A stretch of 64,000 nt of DNA from Acetobacteraceae bacterium AT-5844 (GTDB taxonomy: Bacteria > Pseudomonadota > Alphaproteobacteria > Acetobacterales > Acetobacteraceae): assembly GCA_000245075.1 (NCBI GenBank), contig JH599920.1, forward strand, positions 19,684 to 83,683, given 5' to 3'. The position numbers and the translations under genes were made by a program. The notes below the pieces were generated by a model that made no database searches, was not told where the DNA came from, and was given only the letters and a program-made list of their open reading frames with translations. Shown here piece by piece: positions 26,595 to 35,471 of the stretch; the first letter of the stretch is position 1; every line of letters begins with the position of its first letter.

Positions 26595-27164
26595 TTACTG
26601 CTCCGTCGCGGCACCCAGCTCGGACAGCTCGGCGGCCAGCTCGGCCTCCAGGCTCTCGTCCTCGGCGCGCTGCTCGGCGTGCAGGTCCTCGCCGCGCGCC
26701 TGCTTCTCGGCTTCCTCGGGGCTGCGGGCCACGTTGACGCTGAGCGGCAGGTGCACTTCCGGGTGCAGCTCGACGCGGACGCTGGTGATGCCCAGGGTCT
26801 TGATCGGCTGCTCCAGGAGGATCTGGCTGCGGTTGACGGTCAGGCCGGCTTCCTTCGCGGCGTCCGCGATGTCGCGGGCGCTGACGGAGCCGTACAGGCC
26901 GCCGGACTCGCCAGCCTGGCGGATGATGATGACGGACAGGCCGTCCATCCGCTCGGCCACGCGCTCGGCTTCCTCGCGGCGCTTCAGGTTCTGCGCCTCA
27001 AGCTGGACGCGCTCCTTCTCGAAGCGCTCCAGATTTGCCTTGCTGGCGCGGATGGCCTTGCCCTGCGGCAGGAGGTAGTTGCGGGCATAGCCCGGACGGA
27101 CGGAGACGAGCTCGCCCATCTGGCCGAGCTTCTCGACCCGCTGCATCAGGATGACATCGATCAT
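26595..27164 (-). CDS. rplI: 50S ribosomal protein L9
   Basis: Ribosomal protein of 189 residues. The N-terminal domain has the L9 signature [33 protein letters not shown] and the long connecting helix; the C-terminal domain follows. It carries an acidic C-terminal extension of about 40 residues (rich in Glu and Ala from [11 protein letters not shown] on), common in Alphaproteobacteria. It is the last gene of the S6-S18 operon and is followed by a strong terminator. Confidence 0.97.
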   Translation of the reverse strand: MIDVILMQRVEKLGQMGELVSVRPGYARNYLLPQGKAIRASKANLERFEKERVQLEAQNLKRREEAERVAERMDGLSVIIIRQAGESGGLYGSVSARDIADAAKEAGLTVNRSQILLEQPIKTLGITSVRVELHPEVHLPLSVNVARSPEEAEKQARGEDLHAEQRAEDESLEAELAAELSELGAATEQ

Positions 27165-27182
27165 CGGTTTTGAACCCCGATC

Positions 27183-28106
27183 TTACGTGTTGGCGGGCGG
27201 CGGGTTACGGCGCCCGAATTGTTCAACGAGACCCAGCGCCACCAAGATGATGGCAGCCGGAAGGACAAAGACGAGAAGGGCGACATAGGCAGCGGTCAGT
27301 GCCGCCGTGCGCCACTTCGCCGGCGGAAGCCGGGAGTGGAGCGCGGCGAGCCCCTGCAGCAGCAACGGCACCATCAGCGCGAGGCACAGCGAGAGCGGCA
27401 ACAGCTCCGCCGCCGGGTCCGCCAGCATCCATGCCAGGCCGGCGAGGGCCGGCAGGACAGGGTACCAACGGGGAAGGCGGGCTTGCTGCCAGCGCAGGGC
27501 CGGATAAAGCGCCAGGCCGCGCCGCGTCAGCTGACGCTGGGCGATGGCGGCGTTCGCCACCACCACGAAGGCCAGCCAGAGAGCAAGCATGCCGGCCTTC
27601 AGGCGGATGATCTGATCGACCATGCCTTCCGGCGCTTCCACACCCATGCGGGTGAGGCTTTCGATCACCGCCTGCCGCAGCGAGGCCTCGATCCCTGCCT
27701 CAGGGCTCCCCAGCAGCATCCCGATCAGCAGCAGCATGGCGGCCGGCCAGAGGCCGAGAAGCGCCAGCGGCATGCCGAGATCGACCCTCGCGCCCCGGAG
27801 GCCGGTGGCGAGCGTCAACGCGGCGGGAAGGCCGAAGGTACCCATGAAGACCGCCACCGGACCCAGCCAGGAACTACCGATCACCAATGCCAGGCCGGAC
27901 ACCGCCAGAGCGATGAACACGGATGGCAGGCCAAAGGAGAGCCCGGCGAGGAACAGGGGCAGCGGCACGAACCAGAACAGGATCGTGCCCAGAGGCAGGC
28001 CGTTGAAGGTCCAGAGCGCTGCCACAGCCGAGACGAGCCCGGCCGCCGCCCCCGCGAGGATTCGCGGGTCGTTGGCCAGACCGGTACGGGGCTGCGGGTT
28101 GCTCAC
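27183..28106 (-). CDS. DUF2232 family membrane protein
   Basis: Polytopic membrane protein of 307 residues with about eight hydrophobic helices. It belongs by position and character to the DUF2232 (YybS-like) group, which in Alphaproteobacteria lies between rpsR and rplI. The best-preserved part is the N-terminus (AGAAAGLVSAVAALW, LPLGTILFWFVPLPLFLAGL). The function is unknown; the fold resembles substrate-binding subunits of ECF-type transporters, but no energising module is adjacent. It is separated from rpsR by 30 bp and from rplI by 18 bp. Confidence 0.82.
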   Translation of the reverse strand: MSNPQPRTGLANDPRILAGAAAGLVSAVAALWTFNGLPLGTILFWFVPLPLFLAGLSFGLPSVFIALAVSGLALVIGSSWLGPVAVFMGTFGLPAALTLATGLRGARVDLGMPLALLGLWPAAMLLLIGMLLGSPEAGIEASLRQAVIESLTRMGVEAPEGMVDQIIRLKAGMLALWLAFVVVANAAIAQRQLTRRGLALYPALRWQQARLPRWYPVLPALAGLAWMLADPAAELLPLSLCLALMVPLLLQGLAALHSRLPPAKWRTAALTAAYVALLVFVLPAAIILVALGLVEQFGRRNPPPANT

Positions 28107-28136
28107 GCTGCTATGCCTGTCTTCGCGTCAGTGTCG

Positions 28137-28415
28137 TCAGTCGTTGATGACGTAGGGCAGCAGGGCCAGGAAGCGGGCGCGCTTGATGGCGTTGGCCAGC
28201 TCACGCTGCTTCTTGCCCGACACGGCCGTGATGCGGCTCGGCACGATCTTGCCGCGCTCGCTCAGGAAGCGAGAGAGCAGGCGCACGTCCTTGTAGTCGA
28301 TCTTCGGCGCGTTGGGGCCGGAGAACGGGCAGGACTTGCGGCGGCGGTAGAACGGACGGCGCGCACCGACGGCGGGGCGGCGGGCGGCGGGGTTCAGGTC
28401 GGTGGTGTCGGACAT
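28137..28415 (-). CDS. rpsR: 30S ribosomal protein S18
   Basis: Ribosomal protein of 92 residues that binds next to S6 on the small-subunit platform. The core motif [20 protein letters not shown] and the following [20 protein letters not shown] are typical. The N-terminal 25 residues are an Arg- and Pro-rich extension ahead of the [10 protein letters not shown] segment. It lies 6 bp after rpsF. Confidence 0.97.
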   Translation of the reverse strand: MSDTTDLNPAARRPAVGARRPFYRRRKSCPFSGPNAPKIDYKDVRLLSRFLSERGKIVPSRITAVSGKKQRELANAIKRARFLALLPYVIND

Positions 28416-28421
28416 GATCTC

Positions 28422-28895
28422 TTACTCCTCGCCGCCGTTACCGGCTTCCATCTCATCGCGGGGACGCGCGCGGAATTCCTCGCGGTCGTCGCCACGCTCG
28501 CGGCCACGGCCGGAGCTGAAGCGGCCGGCCGGACGCGGGCCACGGAAGCCGCGGTCGCGCTCGCGGTCGTCGCCGCGCTTGGCCAGGATGGCGGAGGGAG
28601 CCTCGTCGATCGCCTCGACGCGGATGGTCATGTGGCGCAGAACGTCTTCGTTCAGGCCCAGCTGGCGCGCCATCTCCTGCTCGGCGGAGGCCGGGCAGTC
28701 CAGACCGAGGAGCACGTAGTGGCCCTTGCGGTTCTTCTTGATGCGGTACGCCAGGCCGCGCAGGCCCCAGTACTCGCGCTTCTTCACTTCGCCACCGGCT
28801 TCGGTGATGACCGCGGAGATCTGGTCGGTGATGGTGTCGACCTGCTGCTGCGACAGGTCGTTACGTGCGATGAGCACGGTCTCGTAAAGCGGCAT
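28422..28895 (-). CDS. rpsF: 30S ribosomal protein S6
   Basis: Ribosomal protein of 157 residues, partner of S18. The S6 fold is shown by [36 protein letters not shown] and [19 protein letters not shown]. From about residue 105 there is a charged, low-complexity tail of Arg, Asp and Gly ([10 protein letters not shown] and similar) ending in acidic residues, longer than in E. coli. It is the first gene of the operon; a perfect hairpin sits about 75 bp upstream of its start. Confidence 0.97.
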   Translation of the reverse strand: MPLYETVLIARNDLSQQQVDTITDQISAVITEAGGEVKKREYWGLRGLAYRIKKNRKGHYVLLGLDCPASAEQEMARQLGLNEDVLRHMTIRVEAIDEAPSAILAKRGDDRERDRGFRGPRPAGRFSSGRGRERGDDREEFRARPRDEMEAGNGGEE

Positions 28896-29261
28896 GGTGT
28901 CTCCCTGTGGCTGTCTCAGCCCTGGGGCGGCTTATTCGGCACCATGCCGGTAAGCACGCAAACGGGCATAGCCGGGCGCGATGCCACGCGCCCGGCAGGG
29001 TGCGCGGCGTAAAGCATGGGGATGGTGCGCGAGTCAAAGGATTCCCTGGGGAATGGCGCTGGGGTGCCCCGGAATCGGTGGTTCGTCGGTTCGGGCGCGG
29101 CCCACCCTGGCCTGGGCCGAAAATGGAAGGGCCGAGTTTTGCGAGGAGGGGGCTTGGCGTAGTGGGGTGCCTGCCACAATGTTGACAAGGATTCCTTGAC
29201 ACCCGGGCGCACCGCCTCTACCCCGCCCGCCGCCATTCATACGTGGGAAACAATCCGCCCA
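28896..29261. other. 366-bp divergent intergenic region (rpsF / fabD)
   Basis: No coding sequence is evident. It must hold promoters for the ribosomal operon (minus) and the fab cluster (plus). Two TTGACA hexamers on the plus strand at 29182-29187 and 29196-29201 are -35-like and lie 60-80 bp before fabD, but I see no convincing -10 partner. The rpsF-side hairpin at 28971-28996 is listed separately. Confidence 0.5.
28971..28996 (-). promoter_or_regulatory. Hairpin in the predicted rpsF leader
   Basis: Perfect 10-bp inverted repeat (28971-28980 with 28987-28996, 6-base loop), 76-101 bp upstream of the rpsF start. S6:S18 complexes repress their own operon through a leader stem-loop in many bacteria, so this is a candidate for such a site. 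I did not confirm the conserved CCG bulge, and a chance GC-rich palindrome is possible. Confidence 0.35.
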
Positions 29262-30218
29262 ATGCCGCTCGCCTTTGTCTTTCCGGGCCAGGGCAGCCAG
29301 GCCGTCGGCATGGGCCGCGACCTGGCCGCCAGCTTCTCCGCCGCGCGGGAAGTCTTCGAAGCTGTCGATGAGACTCTGAAGCAGAACCTCTCCCGCCTCA
29401 TGTTCGAGGGGCCGGCCGAGGAGCTGACGCTGACGGCGAATGCCCAGCCGGCGCTGATGGCTGTCTCCCTCGCCGTGCTGCGCGTGCTGGAGCATGAGGG
29501 CGGCTTTGATCTGAAGTCCCGCGTCGCGCTGGTCGCCGGCCACAGCCTGGGCGAGTACAGCGCGCTGGCCGCGGCCCTGACCTTCGACGTGCCGACCGCC
29601 GCCCGCCTGCTGCGCCTGCGCGGCGAGGCGATGCAGAAGGCCGTTCCCGCCGGCATCGGCGCGATGGCCGCCCTGCTGGGTGCCGAGATGGCCCAGGCCC
29701 GCTCCATCTGCGAGCGCGCCGCCGAGTCGCCCGAGGGCGCGCACGAGATCGTCGAGGCCGCCAACGATAATGGCGGCGGGCAGGTGGTGATTTCCGGCCA
29801 TCGCGGCGCCGTGGAGCGCGCGGTGGAGCTGGCCAAGGCCGAGGGCATCAAGCGCGCCATGCTGCTGCCGGTCTCGGCGCCGTTCCATTCCTCGCTGATG
29901 GCTCCGGCCGCGGATGCGATGGCGGAGGCGCTGGCGCTGGCCGAGCTGCGTCCGCCGGTGGTGCCGCTGGTGGCCAATGTCTCCGCCGCCAAGGCGACCG
30001 ACCCTGCCGAGATTCGGGAGCTGCTGGTCCAGCAGGTGACGGGCACAGTGCGCTGGCGCGAATGTGTGGGCGCCATGCTGGAACTGGGCGTGGACCGTTT
30101 TGTCGAAATTGGCTCAGGCAAGGTGCTGACGGGGCTGGCCAAGCGGCTGGCGCCGGATGCCCAGGCCATGTCGGTGGGCACCCCCGCCGATATCGAAGCC
30201 TTCCTGAAGAGCCTGTAA
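29262..30218 (+). CDS. fabD: Malonyl-CoA:ACP transacylase
   Basis: Enzyme of 318 residues that loads malonate onto acyl carrier protein. It has the N-terminal FVFPGQGSQAVGMG, the catalytic serine in AGHSLGEYSALAAA, and the C-terminal VGAMLELGVDRFVEIGSGKVL. The start MPLAFVFPG at 29262 is chosen because the family begins there; an upstream in-frame extension has no homology. It is the first gene of a fabD-fabG-acpP-fabF-mltG run on the plus strand. Confidence 0.96.
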   Translation: MPLAFVFPGQGSQAVGMGRDLAASFSAAREVFEAVDETLKQNLSRLMFEGPAEELTLTANAQPALMAVSLAVLRVLEHEGGFDLKSRVALVAGHSLGEYSALAAALTFDVPTAARLLRLRGEAMQKAVPAGIGAMAALLGAEMAQARSICERAAESPEGAHEIVEAANDNGGGQVVISGHRGAVERAVELAKAEGIKRAMLLPVSAPFHSSLMAPAADAMAEALALAELRPPVVPLVANVSAAKATDPAEIRELLVQQVTGTVRWRECVGAMLELGVDRFVEIGSGKVLTGLAKRLAPDAQAMSVGTPADIEAFLKSL

Positions 30219-30234
30219 GGGAATCCTTCGATCC

Positions 30235-30972
30235 ATGTTCAGCCTTGAAGGCAAGGTGGCCCTGGTCACCGGCGCGACCGGCGGTATCGGTGCGGAAATC
30301 GCCCGTGCGCTGCACAAGCAGGGCGCCAAGGTCGCGCTCTCCGGCACCCGCAAGGAGGTGCTGGAGGCCCTGGCCGCCGAGCTCGGCGAGGGCGTGCTGG
30401 TGGCGCCGGCCAATCTGAGCGACCCGGCGGCCCCGGCCGCGCTGGTGGAGCAGGTGGAAGCCGCCTTCGGCAAGCTGGACATCCTGATCAACAATGCGGG
30501 CTTCACCCGTGACGGCTTGGCCATGCGGATGTCCGACAAGGACTGGTCCGACGTGCTGGAGGTCGATCTGGCCGCGCCGTTCCGGCTGGCCCGTGCCGCC
30601 ATGCGCGGCATGATGAAGCGCCGCGCGGGCCGCATTATTTCCATCGCCTCGATCGTGGGCGTGACCGGTAATCCGGGGCAGGCGAATTATTCCGCCGCCA
30701 AGGCCGGGCTGATCGGCATGAGCAAGTCCCTGGCGCAGGAGCTGGCCTCCCGCGGCATCACGGTGAACGTGGTCGCGCCGGGCTTCATTGCCACGCCGAT
30801 GACGGACGCGCTGAACGACCAGCAGAAGGCGCGGCTGATGGAGCGAATTCCGATGGGGCGTATGGGCGAGGCTGCCGATATCGCGGCGGCGGTCGTCTAT
30901 CTGTCCTCCGAAGAGGCCGGCTGGGTCACCGGCGCCACTCTCCATGTGAATGGTGGGATGGCGATGATCTGA
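30235..30972 (+). CDS. fabG: 3-oxoacyl-ACP reductase
   Basis: NADPH-dependent reductase of 245 residues for the first reduction in fatty-acid elongation. It has the TGATGGIGAEIA cofactor loop, NNAGFTRDG, the catalytic Ser-Tyr-Lys triad (IVGVTGNPGQANYSAAKAG) and the tail DIAAAVVYLSSEEAGWVTG, ending GGMAMI as in FabG. It is 16 bp downstream of fabD. Confidence 0.96.
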   Translation: MFSLEGKVALVTGATGGIGAEIARALHKQGAKVALSGTRKEVLEALAAELGEGVLVAPANLSDPAAPAALVEQVEAAFGKLDILINNAGFTRDGLAMRMSDKDWSDVLEVDLAAPFRLARAAMRGMMKRRAGRIISIASIVGVTGNPGQANYSAAKAGLIGMSKSLAQELASRGITVNVVAPGFIATPMTDALNDQQKARLMERIPMGRMGEAADIAAAVVYLSSEEAGWVTGATLHVNGGMAMI

Positions 30973-31089
30973 ACCCGCTTCCGGGGAATTGTTCCCCGTG
31001 AAGCTTCCGTGTTAAGCCCGCGCGGTCCATGGGATGGGGCTGTTCCCTCCCGCCGCCGCAGGCAGTGTTCCAGCAGGAGAAGTCGGGCC

Positions 31090-31329
31090 ATGAGCGATAC
31101 CGCCGAGAAGGTGAAGAAGATTGTTGTCGAGCACCTGGGCGTGGAAGAGGCCAAGGTGACCGCCGAGGCGTCCTTCATCGACGACCTGGGCGCTGACAGC
31201 CTCGACACCGTCGAGCTGGTGATGGCGTTCGAAGAGGCCTTCGGGGTCGAGATCCCCGACGATGCCGCCGAGAAGATCACGACCGTTAAGGACGCGATCG
31301 ACTACATCGAGGCGCAGAAGGCGGCCTGA
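31090..31329 (+). CDS. acpP: Acyl carrier protein
   Basis: Acidic carrier protein of 79 residues holding the growing acyl chain on a phosphopantetheine arm. The attachment serine is in [19 protein letters not shown], and the helix-4 region [12 protein letters not shown] is standard. AGCAGGAGA precedes the ATG at 31090. It lies between fabG and fabF; the 117-bp gap after fabG could hold an internal promoter, as is common for highly expressed acpP. Confidence 0.97.
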   Translation: MSDTAEKVKKIVVEHLGVEEAKVTAEASFIDDLGADSLDTVELVMAFEEAFGVEIPDDAAEKITTVKDAIDYIEAQKAA

Positions 31330-31381
31330 GGCCCCTTCGCTCCTTACGCGTCTGATAGGATAGAGTCGGGAGGTTGCACGC

Positions 31382-32665
31382 GTGTTCGGTTCTATGACGA
31401 CGCCGCGTCGCGTCGTCGTCACTGGGATGGGCATTGCCAGCCCTCTCGGCGTCGGCGTCGCCCATACGTGGCAGCGGATGCTGGCCAGCGAGAGCGGCAT
31501 CGGTCCGATTACCCTGTTCGACCCGAAGGATCTGCCGGCGAAAATCGCCGGTGAGGTACCTGCTGGCTCCAAGACCGAGGGGAAGCTCGACCTTAACGAG
31601 TGGATCCCGGTCAAGGACCAGAAGAAGATGGACCGCTTCATCCAGCTTGCCCTCGTGGCGGCGACGGAAGCGGTCGAGGATTCCGGCTGGGTGCCGCAGA
31701 CCGAGGAAGAGCGTTGCGCCACCGGCGTGATGATCGGCTCCGGCATCGGCGGCCTGCCGGAGATCTACAACGGTTCCCAGCTCGTCGGGCAGGGCAAGGC
31801 GCGCCGCCTTTCGCCCTTCTTCATCCCGGCGGCGCTGATCAACCTGGCGTCCGGCCACATCTCCATCAAATACGGCTTCAAGGGCCCGAACCACGCGGTG
31901 GTGACGGCTTGCGCGACCGGCGTGCATGCCCTGGGCGACGCCGCCCGGCTGATCGCCATCGGTGACGCTGATGTGATGGTGGCGGGCGGGACCGAGGCGG
32001 CGGTGTGCGAGATCGGCATTGCCGGTTTCTGCGCGGCCCGTGCGCTCTCGACCGGTTTCAACGACAATCCTGGCGAGGGCTCCCGCCCCTGGGACGAAGG
32101 CCGCGACGGCTTCGTCATGGGCGAGGGTGCCGGTGTGCTGGTGCTCGAAGAGTACGAGCACGCCAAGAAGCGCGGCGCCAAGATCTATGCCGAGGTCATC
32201 GGCTACGGCATGTCGGGCGACGCCAACCACATTACTGCACCTGCGGATGGCCATGAGGGCGCTTACCGCGCCATGACGGCCGCGCTGCGCGATGCCAGCA
32301 TCACGCCGGCCGACATCCAGTACGTCAACGCGCACGGCACCTCCACGCCGCTGGGCGACGATCTGGAGCTGGAAGCGGTGGAGCGCCTGTTCGGCGACGC
32401 CGCCAAGGGCCTGGCGATGTCCTCCACCAAGTCGGCGATCGGGCACCTGCTCGGCGCGGCCGGCGCGGTGGAAGGAATCTTCTCGATTTTGGCGATCCGG
32501 GACGGCGTTGCGCCCCCGACGCTGAACCTCGAGAAGCCCTCCAGGGAAAGCGTGATCGACCGTGTGGCGAAGCAGCCGCAGGAGCGGAAGATCGACATCG
32601 CGCTGTCCAACAGCTTCGGCTTTGGCGGCACGAACGCCAGCATCCTGTTCCGCAAGGCGCCCTGA
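31382..32665 (+). CDS. fabF: 3-oxoacyl-ACP synthase II
   Basis: Condensing enzyme of 427 residues that elongates acyl-ACP. The catalytic Cys-His-His set is visible: VVTACATGVHAL, VNAHGTSTPLGD and KSAIGHLLGAAGA. The end FGFGGTNASILF is typical. The GTG at 31382 has GGGAGG eight bases upstream; the ATG at 31394 gives the common MTTPRRVVVTG N-terminus but sits 20 bases from that site, so GTG is preferred. It directly follows acpP. Confidence 0.96.
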   Translation: MFGSMTTPRRVVVTGMGIASPLGVGVAHTWQRMLASESGIGPITLFDPKDLPAKIAGEVPAGSKTEGKLDLNEWIPVKDQKKMDRFIQLALVAATEAVEDSGWVPQTEEERCATGVMIGSGIGGLPEIYNGSQLVGQGKARRLSPFFIPAALINLASGHISIKYGFKGPNHAVVTACATGVHALGDAARLIAIGDADVMVAGGTEAAVCEIGIAGFCAARALSTGFNDNPGEGSRPWDEGRDGFVMGEGAGVLVLEEYEHAKKRGAKIYAEVIGYGMSGDANHITAPADGHEGAYRAMTAALRDASITPADIQYVNAHGTSTPLGDDLELEAVERLFGDAAKGLAMSSTKSAIGHLLGAAGAVEGIFSILAIRDGVAPPTLNLEKPSRESVIDRVAKQPQERKIDIALSNSFGFGGTNASILFRKAP

Positions 32666-32807
32666 TTTCGGGCGCATCCGCAGGCATTTCTGCGGGTGAA
32701 CGGCATGACGAGGGGCGGCGGCCGGTTTTCGAACGGCCGCCGCTACCCCATATCCGGCAGCCGGGGGCCGCTTACCCTGGCAGTTTTCCACTTTTGGCCG
32801 AGGCTGC

Positions 32808-33779
32808 ATGCGCAAGGCGTTGATCGCCCTTCTTGTGCTGGTCCTGCTTGCGGGCGGTGGTGCGTGGTGGGCACGGGAGCAATGGCGTGCCCCTGGGCCG
32901 CTGGCACAGCCCACGGCCATCGTCATTCCGCGGGGCAGCTCCTCCGAGGCCATCGGCACCACGTTGGTGGAACAGGGCGCCATCCGGGATGCGCGGATTT
33001 TCGCGGCGGCGGCGTGGCTGACGCGCTCCGATGGGCCACTGCGGGCGGGAGAGTACCTGTTCCCGGCCGGGGGCTCTCTTGCCCAGGTGCTGGATGTGCT
33101 GCGCACGGCACGGCCGGTGCAGCGGCGGCTGACCATCCCTGAAGGGCTGACGGCCAAGCAGATTACCACCCTCATCAGTGCGGCGCCGGGCTTGACCGGC
33201 GATACGCCCGAGCTGGATGAGGGCAGTGTGTTGCCGGAGACCTATTCCTACGAATACGGCGACAGCCGTGCCTCCCTGGTGCGGCGCGCCAGCCAGGCCA
33301 TGACCAGCACGCTGGAGCAGTTGTGGAAGGAGCGGGCCGAGGGCCTGCCCCTGGCTTCGGCGCGGGAGGCGCTGGTGCTGGCCTCGATCGTGGAGCGGGA
33401 AACCGGGCAGCCGGCGGAGCGGCCGCATGTGGCGGGGGTATTCATCAACCGCCTGCGGCGCGGCATGCCGCTGCAATCTGACCCGACCGTGGCCTATGCG
33501 GCGGCGGATGGCGGGCTGCTGGACCGCCCGCTGAGCCGCGCTGATCTCGACCGGGATCATCCGTTCAATACCTATCGCGTGCGGGGGCTGCCGCCGGGGC
33601 CGATCGCCAGCCCGGGCGAGAAATCCCTTGAGGCTGTGCTGCGCCCGTTGGCCACGGATGACCTCTATTTCGTGGCGGATGGCACGGGTGGACATGCCTT
33701 CGCGCGGACGCTGGAAGAGCATAACCGCAACGTCGCCCGCTGGCGGCAGATCGAGCGGCAGCGCGCCAACCCGCAATGA
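32808..33779 (+). CDS. mltG: Endolytic murein transglycosylase
   Basis: Inner-membrane lytic transglycosylase of 323 residues that cuts nascent peptidoglycan strands. It has an N-terminal membrane anchor (ALIALLVLVLLAGGGAWW), a LysM-like region (IVIPRGSSSEAIGTTLVEQG), TIPEGLTAKQI, and the YceG catalytic part with the active-site glutamate in LASIVERETGQ and the HPFNTYRVRGLPPGPIASPG block. The gene follows fabF, as in many Alphaproteobacteria. Its stop overlaps the next start by 4 bp. Confidence 0.93.
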   Translation: MRKALIALLVLVLLAGGGAWWAREQWRAPGPLAQPTAIVIPRGSSSEAIGTTLVEQGAIRDARIFAAAAWLTRSDGPLRAGEYLFPAGGSLAQVLDVLRTARPVQRRLTIPEGLTAKQITTLISAAPGLTGDTPELDEGSVLPETYSYEYGDSRASLVRRASQAMTSTLEQLWKERAEGLPLASAREALVLASIVERETGQPAERPHVAGVFINRLRRGMPLQSDPTVAYAAADGGLLDRPLSRADLDRDHPFNTYRVRGLPPGPIASPGEKSLEAVLRPLATDDLYFVADGTGGHAFARTLEEHNRNVARWRQIERQRANPQ

Positions 33780-34657
33780 CGCCCGCGCCCCTGAGCCGGG
33801 CGGAGCTGTGGCTCCGGCTGCTGGTGATCGCCGGGCTCTGGGGGGCGTGTTTTCCACTTCTGCGCTATGTGGCGCCGCAGATGCCGCCCCTGGCGATCGC
33901 GGCGGCGCGGGCGGCCTTTTCGGCCAGTGCGGTGCTCGCCTTCCTGCTGGTGAGCGGGCGGCTGGCGTGGCCGCGTGGCCGGGCCATTTGGGGACACATG
34001 CTGGTGGTGGGCACGCTGAATGGCTGGGTGCCCAACCTGCTGACCGCGACGGCCATGAGTGGCATCGAGAGCGCGCCGGCGGCTCTGATCCAGTCCGTTT
34101 CGCCGCTGCTGGTCGGTACGGCAAGCCTGCTGCTGTTCAGGGACGAGGTGCGGGGGCGGGGGCTGTTCGCCGGACTGGCCCTGGGCCTTCTGGGTATCGT
34201 GGTTATTCTGGGACCGCGCGCCTTGAGCGGTGAGGCGGAGCTGGGTGCCGCCCTCATGATGGTGGGAACAGCAGCGAGCTATGCCAGCGGCACGCTCTAT
34301 GTGCGCTGGGCGCGGCCGGAGGTGCCGGAGCATTTCGTCATCGGCCAGCAGGTGGTGGCCTTCATCGTGGCGCTGCCGGCGGCGTTGCTGATCAACGGAG
34401 CCGGGGCCTTCGCCCAGCCGGGCGATGTCTGGCTCGTGGTGGCGCTTCTGGGCGTGATGGGATCGGCGCTGCCGCTTTCCCTGTTCATCGTGTTGCTGAC
34501 CCGGGCACCTGCGGCCAAGGCCTCGCTGGTGGGATATTTGCAGCCGGTTTCGGCGGCGCTGGTCGGGGCGCTGTGGCTGGGTGAGGTTCCCGCCCCGCAT
34601 GTGCTGGCGGGGGGTGTCGTTGTGTTGGGCGGCGTCTGGCTGGCTACGCGGCGCTGA
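33776..34657 (+). CDS. EamA/DMT family transporter
   Basis: Membrane protein of 293 residues with about ten hydrophobic helices in two EamA repeats (first: LLVIAGLWGACFPLLRYVAP; second: AALMMVGTAASYASGTLYVRWA). Members export amino acids, nucleosides or other metabolites; the substrate here is unknown. It overlaps mltG by 4 bp, so it is translationally coupled to an unrelated gene. Its 3' end overlaps the convergent SDR by 14 bp. Confidence 0.85.
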   Translation: MTPAPLSRAELWLRLLVIAGLWGACFPLLRYVAPQMPPLAIAAARAAFSASAVLAFLLVSGRLAWPRGRAIWGHMLVVGTLNGWVPNLLTATAMSGIESAPAALIQSVSPLLVGTASLLLFRDEVRGRGLFAGLALGLLGIVVILGPRALSGEAELGAALMMVGTAASYASGTLYVRWARPEVPEHFVIGQQVVAFIVALPAALLINGAGAFAQPGDVWLVVALLGVMGSALPLSLFIVLLTRAPAAKASLVGYLQPVSAALVGALWLGEVPAPHVLAGGVVVLGGVWLATRR

Positions 34658-35432
34658 CATCCTTGGCCGGTACGGCACGGGAGGCCCAGGCCATCAGCCC
34701 CGGTGGCAGGGCGCCCAGCAACCGGAACAGGGCATAGGTGCGGCGCGGATAGGCGATGCGGCGGCGGCCGGCGGCGAGCCCGGCCAGGGTGCGGCGCGCC
34801 GCCTCTTCGGGCGAGATCAGGAAGGGCATGGGGAAGCGGTTCGGCGCTGTCATGGGCGTGCGAATGAAGCCGGGGCAGATGGCGTGCAGGCGGATGCCGC
34901 GGCGGCGCTGCGTGGCGTCCGTGGCCTCGGCCCAGCGCTGCACGGCGGCCTTGCTGGCGGAATAGGCCGGGGCGCTGGGGGCGGCGACGAAGCCCACCAC
35001 CGAGGCGACCACGCCGATGCGGCCGCGCAGGCCGTTCGCGTCCGCCTTCTGAGTGGCCATGCGGGACATGGCGGGGAGGGTGGTGTTCAGCACGCCCATG
35101 AGATTGGTCTCGAACACTGCGCGCACCTGGTCTGACGGCTCGGCCACGCCGCCGGTGCCGCCGGATATGCCTGCATTGGCGACGAGGAGATCGATATGCG
35201 GCATGCCCTCGATCCAGGCCGTGCAGGCGGCGGCGTCACGGACATCCAGCGCGGTGGTGGTGACAATGGCGCCGGCGGTGCGGCAGGTCTCGGCGGTTTC
35301 TTCCAGCCTCGTGGAGTCGCGGCCGGTGAGGTGGAGGGTGACGCCTGGCGCCGCGCTGGCCTCCGCCAGGGCGCGGCCCAGGCCGGAGGATGCGCCGGTG
35401 ATGGCGATATGGCGCCAGGGAAGATCGGTCAT
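34644..35432 (-). CDS. Short-chain dehydrogenase/reductase
   Basis: SDR enzyme of 262 residues. It shows the cofactor loop ITGASSGLGRALA, NAGISGGTGG, and the catalytic serine and YSASKAAVQRWAEA. The C-terminus (AYPRRTYALFRLLGALPPGLM) has a hydrophobic tail that may sit on a membrane. The start at 35432 has AGGA eight bases upstream; an ATG three codons earlier (35441) is less likely. It lies on the opposite strand inside the mltG-yicC-gmk run. The substrate is unknown. Confidence 0.86.
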   Translation of the reverse strand: MTDLPWRHIAITGASSGLGRALAEASAAPGVTLHLTGRDSTRLEETAETCRTAGAIVTTTALDVRDAAACTAWIEGMPHIDLLVANAGISGGTGGVAEPSDQVRAVFETNLMGVLNTTLPAMSRMATQKADANGLRGRIGVVASVVGFVAAPSAPAYSASKAAVQRWAEATDATQRRRGIRLHAICPGFIRTPMTAPNRFPMPFLISPEEAARRTLAGLAAGRRRIAYPRRTYALFRLLGALPPGLMAWASRAVPAKDVSAA

Positions 35433-35471
35433 GACTTGCATCCTGCGGCCGAGGGTAAGAGAAGGCCGCCC

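Noticed and set aside
31286..33175. 629-codon minus-strand frame opposite fabF and mltG
   Set aside because: Shadow of fabF/mltG; no motifs and low-complexity composition.
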